The notes below the pieces were generated by a model. That model was not told the DNA's origin. It saw only the letters and a program-made list of their open reading frames with translations, and did no database searches. A stretch of 64,000 nucleotides of DNA from a bacterium 1XD21-70 (lineage in GTDB: Bacteria > Bacillota > Clostridia > Lachnospirales > Lachnospiraceae), in NCBI GenBank assembly GCA_003669055.1, contig RAYB01000001.1:205347-269346 (forward strand), written 5' to 3'. Shown piece after piece: positions 51,450 through 63,979 of the stretch. Positions within the stretch are counted from its first letter, which is position 1; the number at the start of each line of letters is the position of its first letter. The position numbers and the translations under genes were made by a program.

Positions 51450-52523
51450 TCATTCCATTACTGCCTCATCCTTCGGGATCCCACGCCGGATCCTGGCAAA
51501 TTCGTTGAGGTCACTCTGCATGAGCGCCAATGCCAGCACATCGCTGGCCAGAAGCAGGATCACTAAGTAGATGCCCTGCCGCCGGGGAAGGGCAATCCCG
51601 TATTTTTCTGCCCCGTCTGCCAGCCTTTTCCCTCTTGTATAAAACCAATAGTACCCATAAAACGGCACAAACAGATAGCAAAGCATCTCCGCGCCGCAGG
51701 AAGCGTTCTCCTCTGCCAGGTAGCGCACCCGTTTCATGACCGAATACATCCAGAACCAACGGTAAATCCCCAACGTGGCCACCGACAGCAACGTGTTTAT
51801 TGTGATGCTTTTTGGCTTTAGCAGTTCGGATATGGTATACCAGCGCCTTGGGGCTTTTTGGCAAGGGATCCTCTCCCCCACCCACACATAGGGGCGCCCC
51901 GGGTCATCACTCAATGCCAGCCCCATGATCCCATATGCAAGGTACAAGGCCGCCACACCGGCCACCGTACTCAGGGAAAACGGCACACGCGTCCCCAAAG
52001 CAGCCACCGACAGAAATTTAAAAAGCCGATGCCCGGCAAACAGTGCCGGATACCCAAAGGCCACCAGCAGCAGCCAGGCCTTTTGCTTTAGCCTCCCCGA
52101 AAGGGTCATGGTAAAAACCAACAGCAGCAGCGCAATCGATGCCAGCCTCAGAAGGTTCCCGGACACCCATCCCGGCACATACAGCAGATTTTCCAGCAGC
52201 CCTACAAATATCCATATCAGGCGGCTGACCATGGCAAACACCAGGGGCATAGCCAGAAGTTCTGGAGCCTTCTTCCCAAATGCAATCCCCAAAATCGCCA
52301 GCAGGACCGGAAGGGCCAGGTCATTGAACTCCGCTTGCAGAAGCACTATATTCCCATAAAAATGAAGCGGGAACCTCCAATAAAAATTCCATTCCGGGCT
52401 GCCGTCTCCCATTATAACCTGCAGGCCAAAAAACTGGGTCAGAAACAGCACTGCCGCACAGGCCAGAACGCCTTTTATGCAGCCCGAATCCTCCGGAATC
52501 CGAAAACAGTCTTTCTCCACCAC
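51450..52523 (-). CDS. DUF4234-containing membrane protein, 357 aa
   Basis: A multi-spanning protein with about nine hydrophobic segments. The N-terminal two thirds form a helix-rich region with no name (LLAMPLVFAMVSRLIWIFVG). The C-terminal part (about 232-340) matches DUF4234: ITINTLLSVATLGIYRWFWM and FVPFYGYYWFYTRGKRLADG. Function unknown. It follows dnaJ by 13 bases and precedes the terminator, so it is probably part of the heat-shock operon transcript. Start is GTG at 52523, or the next GTG; the ribosome site is weak. Confidence 0.7.
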   Translation of the reverse strand: MVEKDCFRIPEDSGCIKGVLACAAVLFLTQFFGLQVIMGDGSPEWNFYWRFPLHFYGNIVLLQAEFNDLALPVLLAILGIAFGKKAPELLAMPLVFAMVSRLIWIFVGLLENLLYVPGWVSGNLLRLASIALLLLVFTMTLSGRLKQKAWLLLVAFGYPALFAGHRLFKFLSVAALGTRVPFSLSTVAGVAALYLAYGIMGLALSDDPGRPYVWVGERIPCQKAPRRWYTISELLKPKSITINTLLSVATLGIYRWFWMYSVMKRVRYLAEENASCGAEMLCYLFVPFYGYYWFYTRGKRLADGAEKYGIALPRRQGIYLVILLLASDVLALALMQSDLNEFARIRRGIPKDEAVME

Positions 52524-52536
52524 CTGTCACTCACCC

Positions 52537-53679
52537 CTATTTCCCAAAAAGCTTGCTTTTCTTATGTTTCTCCCCGCCCTCCGGCTTCTCCCCCCTCATC
52601 ACGGCGTCAAAATTCCGCAATGCTTCCTTCTGGGCTTCATTCAGGCGCTCCGGCACCTGTACCACCAGGGTCACATAATGGTCACCCCGGATCCCCCGTG
52701 CCCGCAGGGACGGTACGCCCTTGCCCTTTAAGCGTACACGGGTATCCGTCTGGGTTCCGGCCTTCACCTCATACTCCACTTCGCCGTCTACCGTCTTGAT
52801 GCGGATCGGCCCCCCTAAGGCCGCCGTGGCAAAGGAAATCGGAACCGTCGAATAAATGCTGGTATCCTGGCGCTTAAATACCGGATGCTGGGACACCACG
52901 GCCTCCACTAAGAGGTCTCCCCTCTCGCCGCCGTTCACTCCCGGCTCGCCGCCCCCGGCACAGCGCACGCTCTGCCCATTGTCAATGCCGCCGGGGATTG
53001 TCACCTTGAATTTCTTCTTCCGGGTCACATAGCCGGTCCCATAGCAATCCGGGCACTTCTCCCGGATCACCTTCCCCTTGCCGCCGCACTCCGGGCAGGT
53101 CTGGACGTTCTGCACCTGGCCGAAGAAAGACTGCTGGGTATACATGATCTTGCCCTTGCCGTTACACTTCGGGCAGGTCTCCGGGGAAGTGCCGGGTTTC
53201 GCCCCGGTGCCGCGGCACTTGGCGCACTCCTCCTTAAAATTAATCTCGATCTCCTTCTCGCAGCCAAAAACCGCCTCCTCAAAAGTAATGCGGATGGCCG
53301 TCCTCACATTGGCTCCCCGCATGGGGCCGTTATACTGGCTGCTGCGGCTCCTGCCGCCCCCGAAAATGTCCCCGAATATATCTCCGAATATGTCTCCCAT
53401 ATCCCCGGTAAAGTCAAAGCCGCCAAATCCGCCGCCCCCGGCTGCCCCGTCAAAGGCCGCATGGCCAAACTGGTCATACTGGCGGCGCTTGTCAGGGTCG
53501 CTCAGCACACTGTAAGCCTCTGACGCCTCCTTAAACTTCCTTTCCGCCTCTGCATCCCCCGGATTGCTGTCCGGGTGATATTTCTTGGCAAGGGCGCGGT
53601 ATGCCTTTTTCAGAGCCGCCTCGTCCGCGTTCTTGGGAACGCCCAAGACCTCATAATAATCTCTCTTGCTGTCTGCCAT
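52537..53679 (-). CDS. dnaJ: Chaperone DnaJ
   Basis: A 380-residue type I Hsp40 that delivers substrates to DnaK. The J domain holds [20 protein letters not shown] with the HPD motif near residue 33. A Gly/Phe-rich linker follows ([16 protein letters not shown]). Four zinc-binding CxxCxGxG repeats lie about 145-215 ([39 protein letters not shown]). The start at 53679 has GGAGGAG upstream. It lies 216 bases after dnaK; that gap shows no gene and no strong terminator. Confidence 0.97.
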   Translation of the reverse strand: MADSKRDYYEVLGVPKNADEAALKKAYRALAKKYHPDSNPGDAEAERKFKEASEAYSVLSDPDKRRQYDQFGHAAFDGAAGGGGFGGFDFTGDMGDIFGDIFGDIFGGGRSRSSQYNGPMRGANVRTAIRITFEEAVFGCEKEIEINFKEECAKCRGTGAKPGTSPETCPKCNGKGKIMYTQQSFFGQVQNVQTCPECGGKGKVIREKCPDCYGTGYVTRKKKFKVTIPGGIDNGQSVRCAGGGEPGVNGGERGDLLVEAVVSQHPVFKRQDTSIYSTVPISFATAALGGPIRIKTVDGEVEYEVKAGTQTDTRVRLKGKGVPSLRARGIRGDHYVTLVVQVPERLNEAQKEALRNFDAVMRGEKPEGGEKHKKSKLFGK

Positions 53680-53895
53680 GGTCTCCTCCATCTGGTGCAC
53701 ACTCTGCACATTTATACACCGAAACGGCTGTCGCAATTTTGGAAAGCCCTCCTACCGGAACCCTCCTCGACTGCGCCAGCCCTTTCTCATTATCCTTTTT
53801 GCCATTGCCTGCGGCCTCTGCACTGCCCCTATCCTGCCCAATTCCAGAAAAGGGCTTTAAAGGCAGGCGCCGCGGACCGGCAGGCACCTCATTCT

Positions 53896-56487
<2,592 letters not shown>

Positions 56488-56491
<4 letters not shown>

Positions 56492-57537
56492 CCTTCCTCA
56501 GTGTTTGCATCCTGTTTAAACGTGGCATCCAGCTGCCTCATCAAATGCCTTAAGGTACCAAGTACCTTTTCATAATCCATCCTTTTCGGGCCGATAATCC
56601 CGATTGTCCCGCGTATCCCCTCTCCCAATTCGTAATTTGCCGTCACGACACTGCAGTCCTTCATGGCCTGGAGCGGGGTCTCCTCGCCGATATATACCTG
56701 GATGCCGTTATCCTCCTCCGTGCGGTTCACATCGGTAATCAGTTCCTGCAGCATCTCCTTCTGCTCTAAAGTACTGATCAGCTGGCTGGCTTTTTTCCCA
56801 TCGCTCAGTTCCGGGTATTTGAATATATTCGTCGCGCCGCTGGTATAAATCTGCAGGTCTTCCTCGTCTGCCTGGATCACGGCCGCTACCTCGCCAAGTA
56901 CCAGGTCCACTACCTGGCTGTGGACACCGGCCTGTTCCTTTAAACGGCTGATGACCCCGAGGTTGATCTCCTCGATCGTGAGGCCGTTTAAGCTGCTGTT
57001 CAGCATAATGTTCAGGTTCAGAAGCTCATCCTGGCTGATCTCCTCCTGCACATAGACAACCTTATTGCGGATGAGGTTCCCTTCCACCACGGTAACCACC
57101 AGAAGCTTATGCGGATCCATCTGGGAAAGCTGGATGAATTTGAGTTTATTGTGGTGGTACTGGGGGCCGCTGATCATGGCGGCATAGTTCGTATTATTCG
57201 CCAGAAGCTGAGCCAGTTTTTTCAAAATCAGTTCCACCCGGTCAACACGCTTGATCATCAGCGCCTTGACCTCTGTCACCTCCTGCTCCTTCTCCTGCAT
57301 GATCTGGTCTACATAAAAACGGTATCCCTTATCTGAGGGGATCCGCCCTGCCGAGGTATGGGGCTGGATAATATAACCCATCTCCTCTAAGTCTGACATC
57401 TCATTGCGGATAGTCGCGGAACTCAGCTGCAAATCCGTATACTTGGAAATCGTGCGGGACCCTACCGGCTCCCCGGTCTCCAGATATGTCTTGATTATGG
57501 CTTTTAAAATCGTGACCTTCCGATCATCCAATTCCAT
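56488..57537 (-). CDS. hrcA: Heat-inducible transcription repressor HrcA
   Basis: A 349-residue repressor that binds CIRCE and is kept active by GroEL in related species. The N-terminal winged helix shows VGSRTISKYTDLQLSSATIR and NEMSDLEEMGYIIQPHTSAG, followed by RIPSDKGYRFYVD. The C-terminal part carries GIIGPKRMDYEKVLGTLRHL. The ATG at 57537 has GGAGG six bases upstream. It is first in the operon, 24 bases after the CIRCE element, and therefore controls itself and grpE-dnaK-dnaJ. Confidence 0.97.
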
Positions 57538-57560
57538 GGCGGCCTCCGTTTCTCTGCTTG

Positions 57561-57587
57561 TTAGCACTCGTCACCAAAGAGTGCTAA
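57561..57587. promoter_or_regulatory. CIRCE operator
   Basis: A perfect TTAGCACTC-N9-GAGTGCTAA inverted repeat, the HrcA binding site. It lies between the promoter at 57600-57628 and the hrcA start. Confidence 0.98.
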
Positions 57588-57599
57588 CACTCTGTGAAT

Positions 57600-57628
57600 A
57601 ATATACTTTACTGTATTGGTTTTGTCAA
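57600..57628 (-). promoter_or_regulatory. hrcA-grpE-dnaK-dnaJ promoter
   Basis: TTGACA (57623-57628) and TATATT (57600-57605) are 17 bases apart on the minus strand, a near-consensus vegetative promoter just upstream of CIRCE. Confidence 0.88.
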
Positions 57629-57700
57629 GAGGTTTTCTTGAAAAACTTGCGAAAATAGCCAGGGAAGTTTAGGCGCAAAACAGGAAAACACCCCCATGCG

Positions 57701-57750
57701 CGCCAAGACCGGGTCCGGCCTGCTGATTCAGGCCGGACCCGGTCTTGGCG
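57701..57750 (-). terminator. Very long perfect hairpin behind the sodium-dependent transporter gene
   Basis: CGCCAAGACCGGGTCCGGCC with two more bases pairs perfectly with its complement (22-base stem, six-base loop). On the minus strand GTGTTTTCCTGTTTTG follows at a distance. It lies between the transporter stop (57774) and the hrcA promoter and probably insulates the two. Confidence 0.7.
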
Positions 57751-57773
57751 CATACAGAATATAATTATAGCAG

Positions 57774-59132
57774 TTATAGGATCCCTTGTAAAAACAGCGC
57801 AAGGATCATCAGCGGCAGGATGTACTTTAAGTAGCCGCAGATCCATGCAGGCACCAAGAGCCCATGGCCCTCGTTGGCCTCCCGGCGGTAGTTTTCCATC
57901 CCCCAGCCAAATTCCCAGGTGCTAAACAGCAGATAGACTAAGGAGCCCAGCGGGAGAAGGAGGTTGCTGACGATGAAATCTTCCAGGTCAAGCACCGACG
58001 ACCCTGCCCCCATCGGCTCAAAGGCACTAAACACGTTGTAACCTAAAGCACAGGGCAGCGACAGGAGGATAAGAGCCGCTAAATTAATCATAGCAGCACG
58101 TTTCCGTTCTATATGGAACAGTTCCATGCCGCAGGCTATGATATTCTCAAATACGGCGATAACCGTGGAAAATGCCGCAAAGGACATAAACAGGAAAAAC
58201 AGGCTCCCCCATACCCGACCTCCGGGCATAGACACAAATACGTTCGGCAGGGTGATAAAGATCAGGCTAGGGCCGCTGTCCGGGTTCACGCCAAAGGCAA
58301 AACAGGCCGGGAAAATGATCAGCCCCGCTGTGATCGCCACAAAGGTATCCAATACGGCCACATTGACGGCCTCCCCCAAAAGCGTATTTTCCTTCTCCAG
58401 ATAGCTGCCAAAGATTGCCATCGCCCCGATCCCCAAGCTCAGTGTGAAAAAGGACTGGTTCATGGCCGCCACGATCACATTGCCGACCCCAACCTCTGCC
58501 ATCTTCCCAAAGTCCGGCTTAAGGTAAAAGGCCAGTCCCTCCATACCGCCGTCTAAGGTCAATCCGCGGACTGCCATCACAATCATCAGGGAAAGCAGGC
58601 CGATCATCATCACTTTGGTGATCCGCTCCACCCCTTTTTGCAGCCCCATAGAGCAGATAAGGATCCCTATCACCACCACAGCCACCATCCAAAACACATT
58701 GATGGCAGGTGAAGCCAGCATCTCCCCGAAGACACCGGCCACCTCCTCCGATGGCATTTTAGAAAACCTTCCGATTAAGAAACTGTAAAAATAGTAGACC
58801 ATCCATCCGGCCACCGTTGTATAGAACATCATCAGCATATAGTTGCCGGCCATGGCCGCATAGCCGTGCAGATGCCATTTGCTCCCGGGCTTCTCCAATG
58901 CCTGGTAGGCCTTGACCGGGCTTTTCCTGCTTGCACGCCCGACGGCAAACTCCATGGAAAGCACCGGCACCCCCATAATTGCCAGGAACAAAAGGTAAAA
59001 CAGCACGAATACCCCGCCGCCGTTCTGCCCCACTACATAGGGGAACCTCCACACATTGCCAATCCCGATCGCACATCCGGCAGACAGCAGCAGAAATCCC
59101 ATCCGGGAACGAAATGTCTCTCTCTGGTTCAT
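57774..59132 (-). CDS. Sodium-dependent transporter, NSS (SNF) family
   Basis: A 452-residue carrier of the LeuT fold with 11-12 helices. The first helix has GFLLLSAGCAIGIGNVWRFP and YVVGQNGGGVFVLFYLLFLA, which hold the sodium and substrate sites. Other family stretches are GVGNVIVAAMNQSFFTLSLG and FFLFMSFAAFSTVIAVFENI. The substrate is probably an amino acid, not determined here. Start ATG with AGAGAGGAAG upstream. It follows the phosphorylase gene by 24 bases, so the two may form an operon. Confidence 0.93.
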   Translation of the reverse strand: MNQRETFRSRMGFLLLSAGCAIGIGNVWRFPYVVGQNGGGVFVLFYLLFLAIMGVPVLSMEFAVGRASRKSPVKAYQALEKPGSKWHLHGYAAMAGNYMLMMFYTTVAGWMVYYFYSFLIGRFSKMPSEEVAGVFGEMLASPAINVFWMVAVVVIGILICSMGLQKGVERITKVMMIGLLSLMIVMAVRGLTLDGGMEGLAFYLKPDFGKMAEVGVGNVIVAAMNQSFFTLSLGIGAMAIFGSYLEKENTLLGEAVNVAVLDTFVAITAGLIIFPACFAFGVNPDSGPSLIFITLPNVFVSMPGGRVWGSLFFLFMSFAAFSTVIAVFENIIACGMELFHIERKRAAMINLAALILLSLPCALGYNVFSAFEPMGAGSSVLDLEDFIVSNLLLPLGSLVYLLFSTWEFGWGMENYRREANEGHGLLVPAWICGYLKYILPLMILALFLQGIL

Positions 59133-59156
59133 TGGTTTCTTCCTCTCTTTTCCTTC

Positions 59157-59981
59157 TTACGCCATCCGGACAATCGCTTCCGTGATCAGCTTTTTAAACC
59201 TGGGCGCCACCTGGTCTGCCGTTTCCTTTACCTCGGAATGGCTCAGCGGCTGCTCCGTCATCCCACACCCCAGATTGGAGATGCAGGAAATGCCGCAGAT
59301 CCTCATTTTCATATGGTTTGCGGCCACGGCCTCACACGCCGTGCTCATCCCTACCGCATCGGCACCCAATATGCGGCACATGCGCACCTCGTGGGGCGAT
59401 TCAAAATTCGGCCCCGTCAATTGCAGATAGGTTCCCTCCTGGAGGGCAATCCCTAAGTCATGGGAAACCTCCCGCAGCATCTGGCTAAGATCCGGGTCAT
59501 AGATATGGCTCATGTCCGGGAAGCGCTCCCCCAGTTCCTCAATGTTCGGCCCGATCAGCGGCGACGGCACAAAATCTGAAATCTGATCCGTGATCATCAT
59601 AAAATCCCCTGCATGGAAGTTGTAGTTCACCCCGCCCGCCGCATTGGTCAGAAACAGGATCTCTGCCCCCATCAGCTTCATCAGCCGGATAGGCAGCACC
59701 ACATCCTCCATGGAATAGCCTTCATAATAATGGACGCGCCCCTGCATAATCACCACCGGCACATCCTGCACATACCCGAACACAAACCTCCCTTTGTGCC
59801 CACTGACGGTCGAGACCGGGAAACCCTTTATCTCATGATAGTCCAGTGTGGATACGATCCGGATCCCGTCCGCATAATCCCCCAGCCCGGAACCCAGCAC
59901 CAATGCCACCTTCGGCCGGACGCTGACTTTATCCTGGATACTGTTATAGCAATTTTTCAGACGCTCATAGGCTGCCGTCAT
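59157..59981 (-). CDS. Purine nucleoside phosphorylase
   Basis: A 274-residue trimeric-type (PNP-I) enzyme that splits purine nucleosides with phosphate to give the base and ribose-1-phosphate. Motifs: PKVALVLGSGLGDYADGIRI (phosphate loop), VIMQGRVHYYEGYSMEDVVL, ILFLTNAAGGVNYNFHAGDF and GADAVGMSTACEAVAANHMK. The nucleoside-salvage role is firm at family level; guanosine/inosine preference is typical for this class. Start ATG with AGGAGGAAAAGAG upstream. Confidence 0.94.
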   Translation of the reverse strand: MTAAYERLKNCYNSIQDKVSVRPKVALVLGSGLGDYADGIRIVSTLDYHEIKGFPVSTVSGHKGRFVFGYVQDVPVVIMQGRVHYYEGYSMEDVVLPIRLMKLMGAEILFLTNAAGGVNYNFHAGDFMMITDQISDFVPSPLIGPNIEELGERFPDMSHIYDPDLSQMLREVSHDLGIALQEGTYLQLTGPNFESPHEVRMCRILGADAVGMSTACEAVAANHMKMRICGISCISNLGCGMTEQPLSHSEVKETADQVAPRFKKLITEAIVRMA

Positions 59982-60088
59982 CTCTTTTCCTCCTTCTTGT
60001 CTAAGTCTTTAAGACATAATAGTATCCCCATTATAGCTGATGTTGTCCATATTTTCCATAAAAATCTTTCCTCCGTCTGCCCTTGCCC

Positions 60089-62278
60089 TCACTGGCGCCC
60101 ACGGATCGTCTCTTCCAAAACCGCAAACAGCTTATCTAATTCCAGCGGTTTTGCCAAATGCCCGTTCATGCCGCTTTCCAGTGCCGCCTTCCGGTCCTCC
60201 TCAAAAGCATTGGCTGTCATGGCAATGATCGGGACTGCTGCCAGTTTGGGGTCAGCCAGGGAACGGATCGCACGCGTGGCTTCATATCCGTCCATTATCG
60301 GCATCTGGATATCCATCAGCACCACGTCATAATATCCTGGCTGTGAACTGCTGAGTTTTTCGACGGCTATGGAACCGTCGCCGGCCTCCTCCACCTCAAA
60401 TCCAGCCTCTTCCAGCACTTCAAAGGCAATTTCCCGGTTCAGTTCATTATCCTCTGCCAGCAAGATCCTCCTGCCGGTAAAATCAAAGCCATCCTCCGAA
60501 TGTTCCTCTTCCGGAACCAAACGGGCAGGCCCGGTTTGCTTTTCCTGCAGCCGGAAACGGATCCTGATGACAAATTCCGACCCCTGCCCCGGCGCCGTCA
60601 GCACCTCTATGGTACCGCCCATCTTATCTATAATGCTTTTGGTGATGGACATCCCCAGCCCGGTCCCCTGGATGCCGCTGACCGTAGATGTCCTCTCCCG
60701 CTCAAACGGCATGAATACCTTGGCAGCAAATTCCGGCGCCATGCCAATGCCGTTGTCCTTCACCCGTATGACATAGGAGCCATAGCCTGCAGGTGCTGCC
60801 CCTGCCTGTTCGGCCAGCACGGATATCTCCCCGCCCTCCGGGGTGAATTTGACGGCATTCCCCAAAAGGTTGAGCATTACCTGGTTCATCCGCAGCTTAT
60901 CACAATACACATTCTGATCCGCTATAGCCGTGGCATCCATGGAAAGCTTCTGGTGCTTTGCCTGAGCCTGGCCAAGGATGATGCTGTTCAAATCACAAAG
61001 CATCTCAGAAAGGTTGCACTCTGTTTCTTCCAGATGGATCTTCCCGCTTTCAATCCGGCTCATCTCCAGCACATCGTTAATCAATGCCAGCAGATGGTTT
61101 CCGGAAGCCAGGATCTTTGCCAGGTAATCCCTGGTTTTATCCGTATCCTCCACATTCTTGATTGCCAAATTGGAAAATCCGATAATGGCATTCATCGGCG
61201 TGCGGATATCATGCGACATATTCGACAAAAATACGCTCTTTGCCTTGCTGCTCTCCTCCGCCTTCATTTTCTCAAACCACAGGCTGTCGTTCCTCTTATG
61301 CATAAAAACAAAGACAAGAAACAGCGCCAGCAGAACCAGAAGGACCAAGAAGAGCTGGATCACGCTATTCCTGGCCAAGGTAGAGCGGATTACATCCACA
61401 TTTCCGCTGATCAGGTCATAATGGAGGGTCGTCGTGATCAGCCAGTCCGTCCCCTCAACAGGCATATAATATGTATAATGGACCAGTTCTTGCAGTTCAT
61501 AGACTGCCATGCCGGCTTTCCTGGCATTCACATCCTCCTGCCACTGGTTGAGGGATGTCCCTTTTTGAAAATGTGCATCCTGTTTCAAAGCAGTAAAAAG
61601 ATTGGTGTTTTCCCTCAAATGCATGTGCGGGGTACGGACGACATATCCGCCGTCCGGTGTGATAATATTGCAGAAGGAATGGTTTTCTTTGCTTCTTAAG
61701 GACAGGTTCTTGGCAATATTTTCTGTATCTATCCCGATTGTCGCCGCAACCAGGCTGCAGCCTTTAAGCGGCCAGTTTTCTACCGGAACCGTAACCAGCA
61801 CCAGGCTATTGCCGCTTTCATCCTGGCCAAAGGATATATACGGCTTTGTAAAATCCCGGCTCAAAAAGGCAAACGCAGAACCGCCGGGGAAAGAAGAATC
61901 CTTTGTATATACAACCCCTTTTTCATCGACCATGGCAAAAAAATCAAAACCATTGCTCAGCTGCATCTGCCCGACGGCATTTTGCAGCGTCTCTGTATCG
62001 TCTAAGCCGGACTTCCTGAGTGCTTGCGTTGTCACAAAAAGTTGTTGGATCTGGCTCTCCAAGGTACTGGTAAACTGGTTGACTTTATGCGTAGTCAATT
62101 CCTCCAAATACAATTTACTGACATTATAAACCGCGCTCTCCGTCGTCTTCTGTGAACTTTTTAACAACCACCAGGTGGAAAAAAACACCACCATGAACAG
62201 CACTGCAATCGCAATACAAACCCCTATGCTTTCTTTTACATATACAGCTCTTTTATTTTTTCCGGTTTCCCTCTTCAT
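60089..62278 (-). CDS. Hybrid sensor histidine kinase with one receiver domain
   Basis: A 729-residue membrane kinase. Helices near 17-40 and 306-326 flank an extracellular double-Cache-type sensor ([40 protein letters not shown]). The HisKA box [20 protein letters not shown] has its His at 357. The ATPase domain shows [20 protein letters not shown] and [20 protein letters not shown]. The C-terminal receiver begins [20 protein letters not shown]. It resembles the kinase at 40268 with one receiver fewer. It follows the hemerythrin gene by 39 bases. Start ATG; the final partner is not adjacent. Confidence 0.92.
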   Translation of the reverse strand: MKRETGKNKRAVYVKESIGVCIAIAVLFMVVFFSTWWLLKSSQKTTESAVYNVSKLYLEELTTHKVNQFTSTLESQIQQLFVTTQALRKSGLDDTETLQNAVGQMQLSNGFDFFAMVDEKGVVYTKDSSFPGGSAFAFLSRDFTKPYISFGQDESGNSLVLVTVPVENWPLKGCSLVAATIGIDTENIAKNLSLRSKENHSFCNIITPDGGYVVRTPHMHLRENTNLFTALKQDAHFQKGTSLNQWQEDVNARKAGMAVYELQELVHYTYYMPVEGTDWLITTTLHYDLISGNVDVIRSTLARNSVIQLFLVLLVLLALFLVFVFMHKRNDSLWFEKMKAEESSKAKSVFLSNMSHDIRTPMNAIIGFSNLAIKNVEDTDKTRDYLAKILASGNHLLALINDVLEMSRIESGKIHLEETECNLSEMLCDLNSIILGQAQAKHQKLSMDATAIADQNVYCDKLRMNQVMLNLLGNAVKFTPEGGEISVLAEQAGAAPAGYGSYVIRVKDNGIGMAPEFAAKVFMPFERERTSTVSGIQGTGLGMSITKSIIDKMGGTIEVLTAPGQGSEFVIRIRFRLQEKQTGPARLVPEEEHSEDGFDFTGRRILLAEDNELNREIAFEVLEEAGFEVEEAGDGSIAVEKLSSSQPGYYDVVLMDIQMPIMDGYEATRAIRSLADPKLAAVPIIAMTANAFEEDRKAALESGMNGHLAKPLELDKLFAVLEETIRGRQ

Positions 62279-62317
62279 CCCTTACTGCTGCCTCCTGCAC
62301 GATGTTTCCATCCCCGT

Positions 62318-63226
62318 TCATGCTTGTGCGGATTCTGCCCTCTGCTTTTTTACCCGCCTGCTGCGGTAGCTGAAAATAAAATATCCCGACTTGGTATTGA
62401 ACAGCAGGCTGCATGGATATCCTTTCATGAAATTTGTCCGGAAGCCTTCCCGGGCCAGCAAGTTCTCCTTTCCAAACTCATGTTCTGTCTCGACGCGGAA
62501 CAGCTTACTGACATTTTGGAGAAGCTGTTCAAAAATCTGCAGCACGAGTTCCTCGGTTATATCCTCCTTCCTGGCCGTCTGCATCCCCTTTAACAGGCTG
62601 ACCCCCCGCAGCAGCAGCGGCTCCTCCACCCCCAAAAGGAATTGTACCCGAAGCCCGCTCTCGGTATCATAGTAGCGGTGGCAGTAGTAGCCCTCCCCGA
62701 TATTCTGCCCTTTATAATTCGCACTGGCCAGATTTGCCTCCACCTGGAACACCTCCAGCATAGTCCGGTTTACAATCTTGGATATGAGCGGTATCTGCGC
62801 AGAAATATCATAATTCCTCCGGTTTCCGGCCTTCCCCACGATTGCCTGGTCTTCCCTCATAATGTGTTCGGCTACCCAGTTGCTCACGATCCCAACAAAA
62901 CGCTGGACAGCTGTTTCCGAATAATTGGACAGTTCCAGATCCCTTTTAAGGGAAACCAGCGTCTTATCCCGGAAATTGTCATGGAGCCGTTTGTGCTGCG
63001 CATATCCATTATATCGGATAGAACGCATATACGCTTCCTCCTCCGAAAAATGGGACATGGCATAAGTCTCTAAGTACTTAATCCCCTCCTTGTATGTATG
63101 CCGGCCATTCTTTTCTTCCGGGGAACCCTCCATCAACTTCTTGAAGATTCTGAAAAGCTTTTCATGAGCTTTGTCTACCACTTCCACTCCAATATTAAAC
63201 TTTTCGTCCCACACTATGGTTTCCAT
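62318..63226 (-). CDS. Hemerythrin-domain protein with extra C-terminal domain
   Basis: A 302-residue protein. Residues 1-135 are bacteriohemerythrin: METIVWDEKFNIGVEVVDKAH at the start (His21), then MSHFSEEEAYM, AQHKRLHDNFRDK and SNWVAEHIMREDQ, giving the His/Glu/Asp set for a di-iron oxygen site. Residues about 150-290 form a second domain (SKIVNRTMLEVFQVEANLAS...) that may be CheX-like, which is a weak guess. The protein probably binds oxygen or senses it. It lies just before the hybrid kinase. Start ATG; GGAGGCATGG upstream. Confidence 0.85.
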   Translation of the reverse strand: METIVWDEKFNIGVEVVDKAHEKLFRIFKKLMEGSPEEKNGRHTYKEGIKYLETYAMSHFSEEEAYMRSIRYNGYAQHKRLHDNFRDKTLVSLKRDLELSNYSETAVQRFVGIVSNWVAEHIMREDQAIVGKAGNRRNYDISAQIPLISKIVNRTMLEVFQVEANLASANYKGQNIGEGYYCHRYYDTESGLRVQFLLGVEEPLLLRGVSLLKGMQTARKEDITEELVLQIFEQLLQNVSKLFRVETEHEFGKENLLAREGFRTNFMKGYPCSLLFNTKSGYFIFSYRSRRVKKQRAESAQA

Positions 63227-63398
63227 AAAAATCCATGCCTCCTGATAACTATTATTATTCTTACTATATTATAAGGTTCATTTTCCCTTTTGTCTACCAT
63301 GCAATATTTTTTCATTCCTTTGCCTTTTCTGGTTGTCTTGCCTTATTTATTTTGATAAAATAAGGGTAATCCAATATCCCAAAGGAGAACCTCCGAAA

Positions 63399-63848
63399 AT
63401 GCCTCGTAATCCAGCCGTAGTATCCAAAAACATGAGCAAAATCCGCAGCAAAGATACTTCCATAGAATTGCTGCTGCGCAGGGCATTATGGCAAAAAGGC
63501 TACCGCTACCGGAAAAATTTCAAGGCACTCCCCGGCTCCCCGGATATCGTCCTGACCAAATATAAAATTGCCATCTTTTGCGACAGTGAATTTTTCCACG
63601 GGAAAAATTGGGAAATCTTAAAATTGCGGTTAGAAAAGGGGAACAATCCCGGCTACTGGATCAAAAAAATCGAACGAAACCGCGCGCGTGACTGGGAAAA
63701 TGATAAAAAACTCCTCTTCCTCGGATATACGGTTATCCATTTCTGGGGCGAAGATATCGCAAAACACACGGAAGAATGCATACAGGCAATAGAAGAAACC
63801 ATATGGGAATCACAGCTGGCTTCCTTTCTCAGCGATGATGGCATTTAG
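63399..63848 (+). CDS. Vsr-family very-short-patch-repair-like endonuclease
   Basis: A 149-residue nuclease. Family stretches: SKNMSKIRSKDTSIELLLRR, YRKNFKALPGSPDIVLTKYK and IAIFCDSEFFHGKNWEILKL, then WENDKKLLFLGYTVIHFWGED. The Asp of GSPDIVL is the likely catalytic residue. Vsr cuts at T:G mismatches left by 5-methylcytosine deamination. The zinc cysteines of E. coli Vsr are not all present; this is the shorter Firmicutes type. No cytosine methylase gene is in the window. ATG at 63399 with AAGGAG upstream. It is one of few plus-strand genes in the core part. Confidence 0.82.
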   Translation: MPRNPAVVSKNMSKIRSKDTSIELLLRRALWQKGYRYRKNFKALPGSPDIVLTKYKIAIFCDSEFFHGKNWEILKLRLEKGNNPGYWIKKIERNRARDWENDKKLLFLGYTVIHFWGEDIAKHTEECIQAIEETIWESQLASFLSDDGI

Positions 63849-63890
63849 CCGATGATTTGCCAGAGAAAGCGCAAGAAGCGAGGCTATAAC

Positions 63891-63926
63891 GGGGCGCCCA
63901 AAGCCGCTTACGGCTTTGGGCGCCCC
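63891..63926. repeat. Perfect 16-bp hairpin downstream of the vsr-like gene
   Basis: GGGGCGCCCAAAGCCG pairs with CGGCTTTGGGCGCCCC around CTTA. No T-run follows directly. Confidence 0.7.
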
Positions 63927-63938
63927 CAGACTGTCAAA

Positions 63939-63979
63939 GAACCCCTGTTATGCAGCAGCACAGCAGAGGTTCTTTTTTA
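63939..63979 (+). terminator. Rho-independent terminator near the window end
   Basis: AGAACC-CCTG pairs with CAG-AGGTTCT around an 18-base loop, followed by TTTTTT. It ends transcription coming from the vsr-like gene. Confidence 0.7.
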
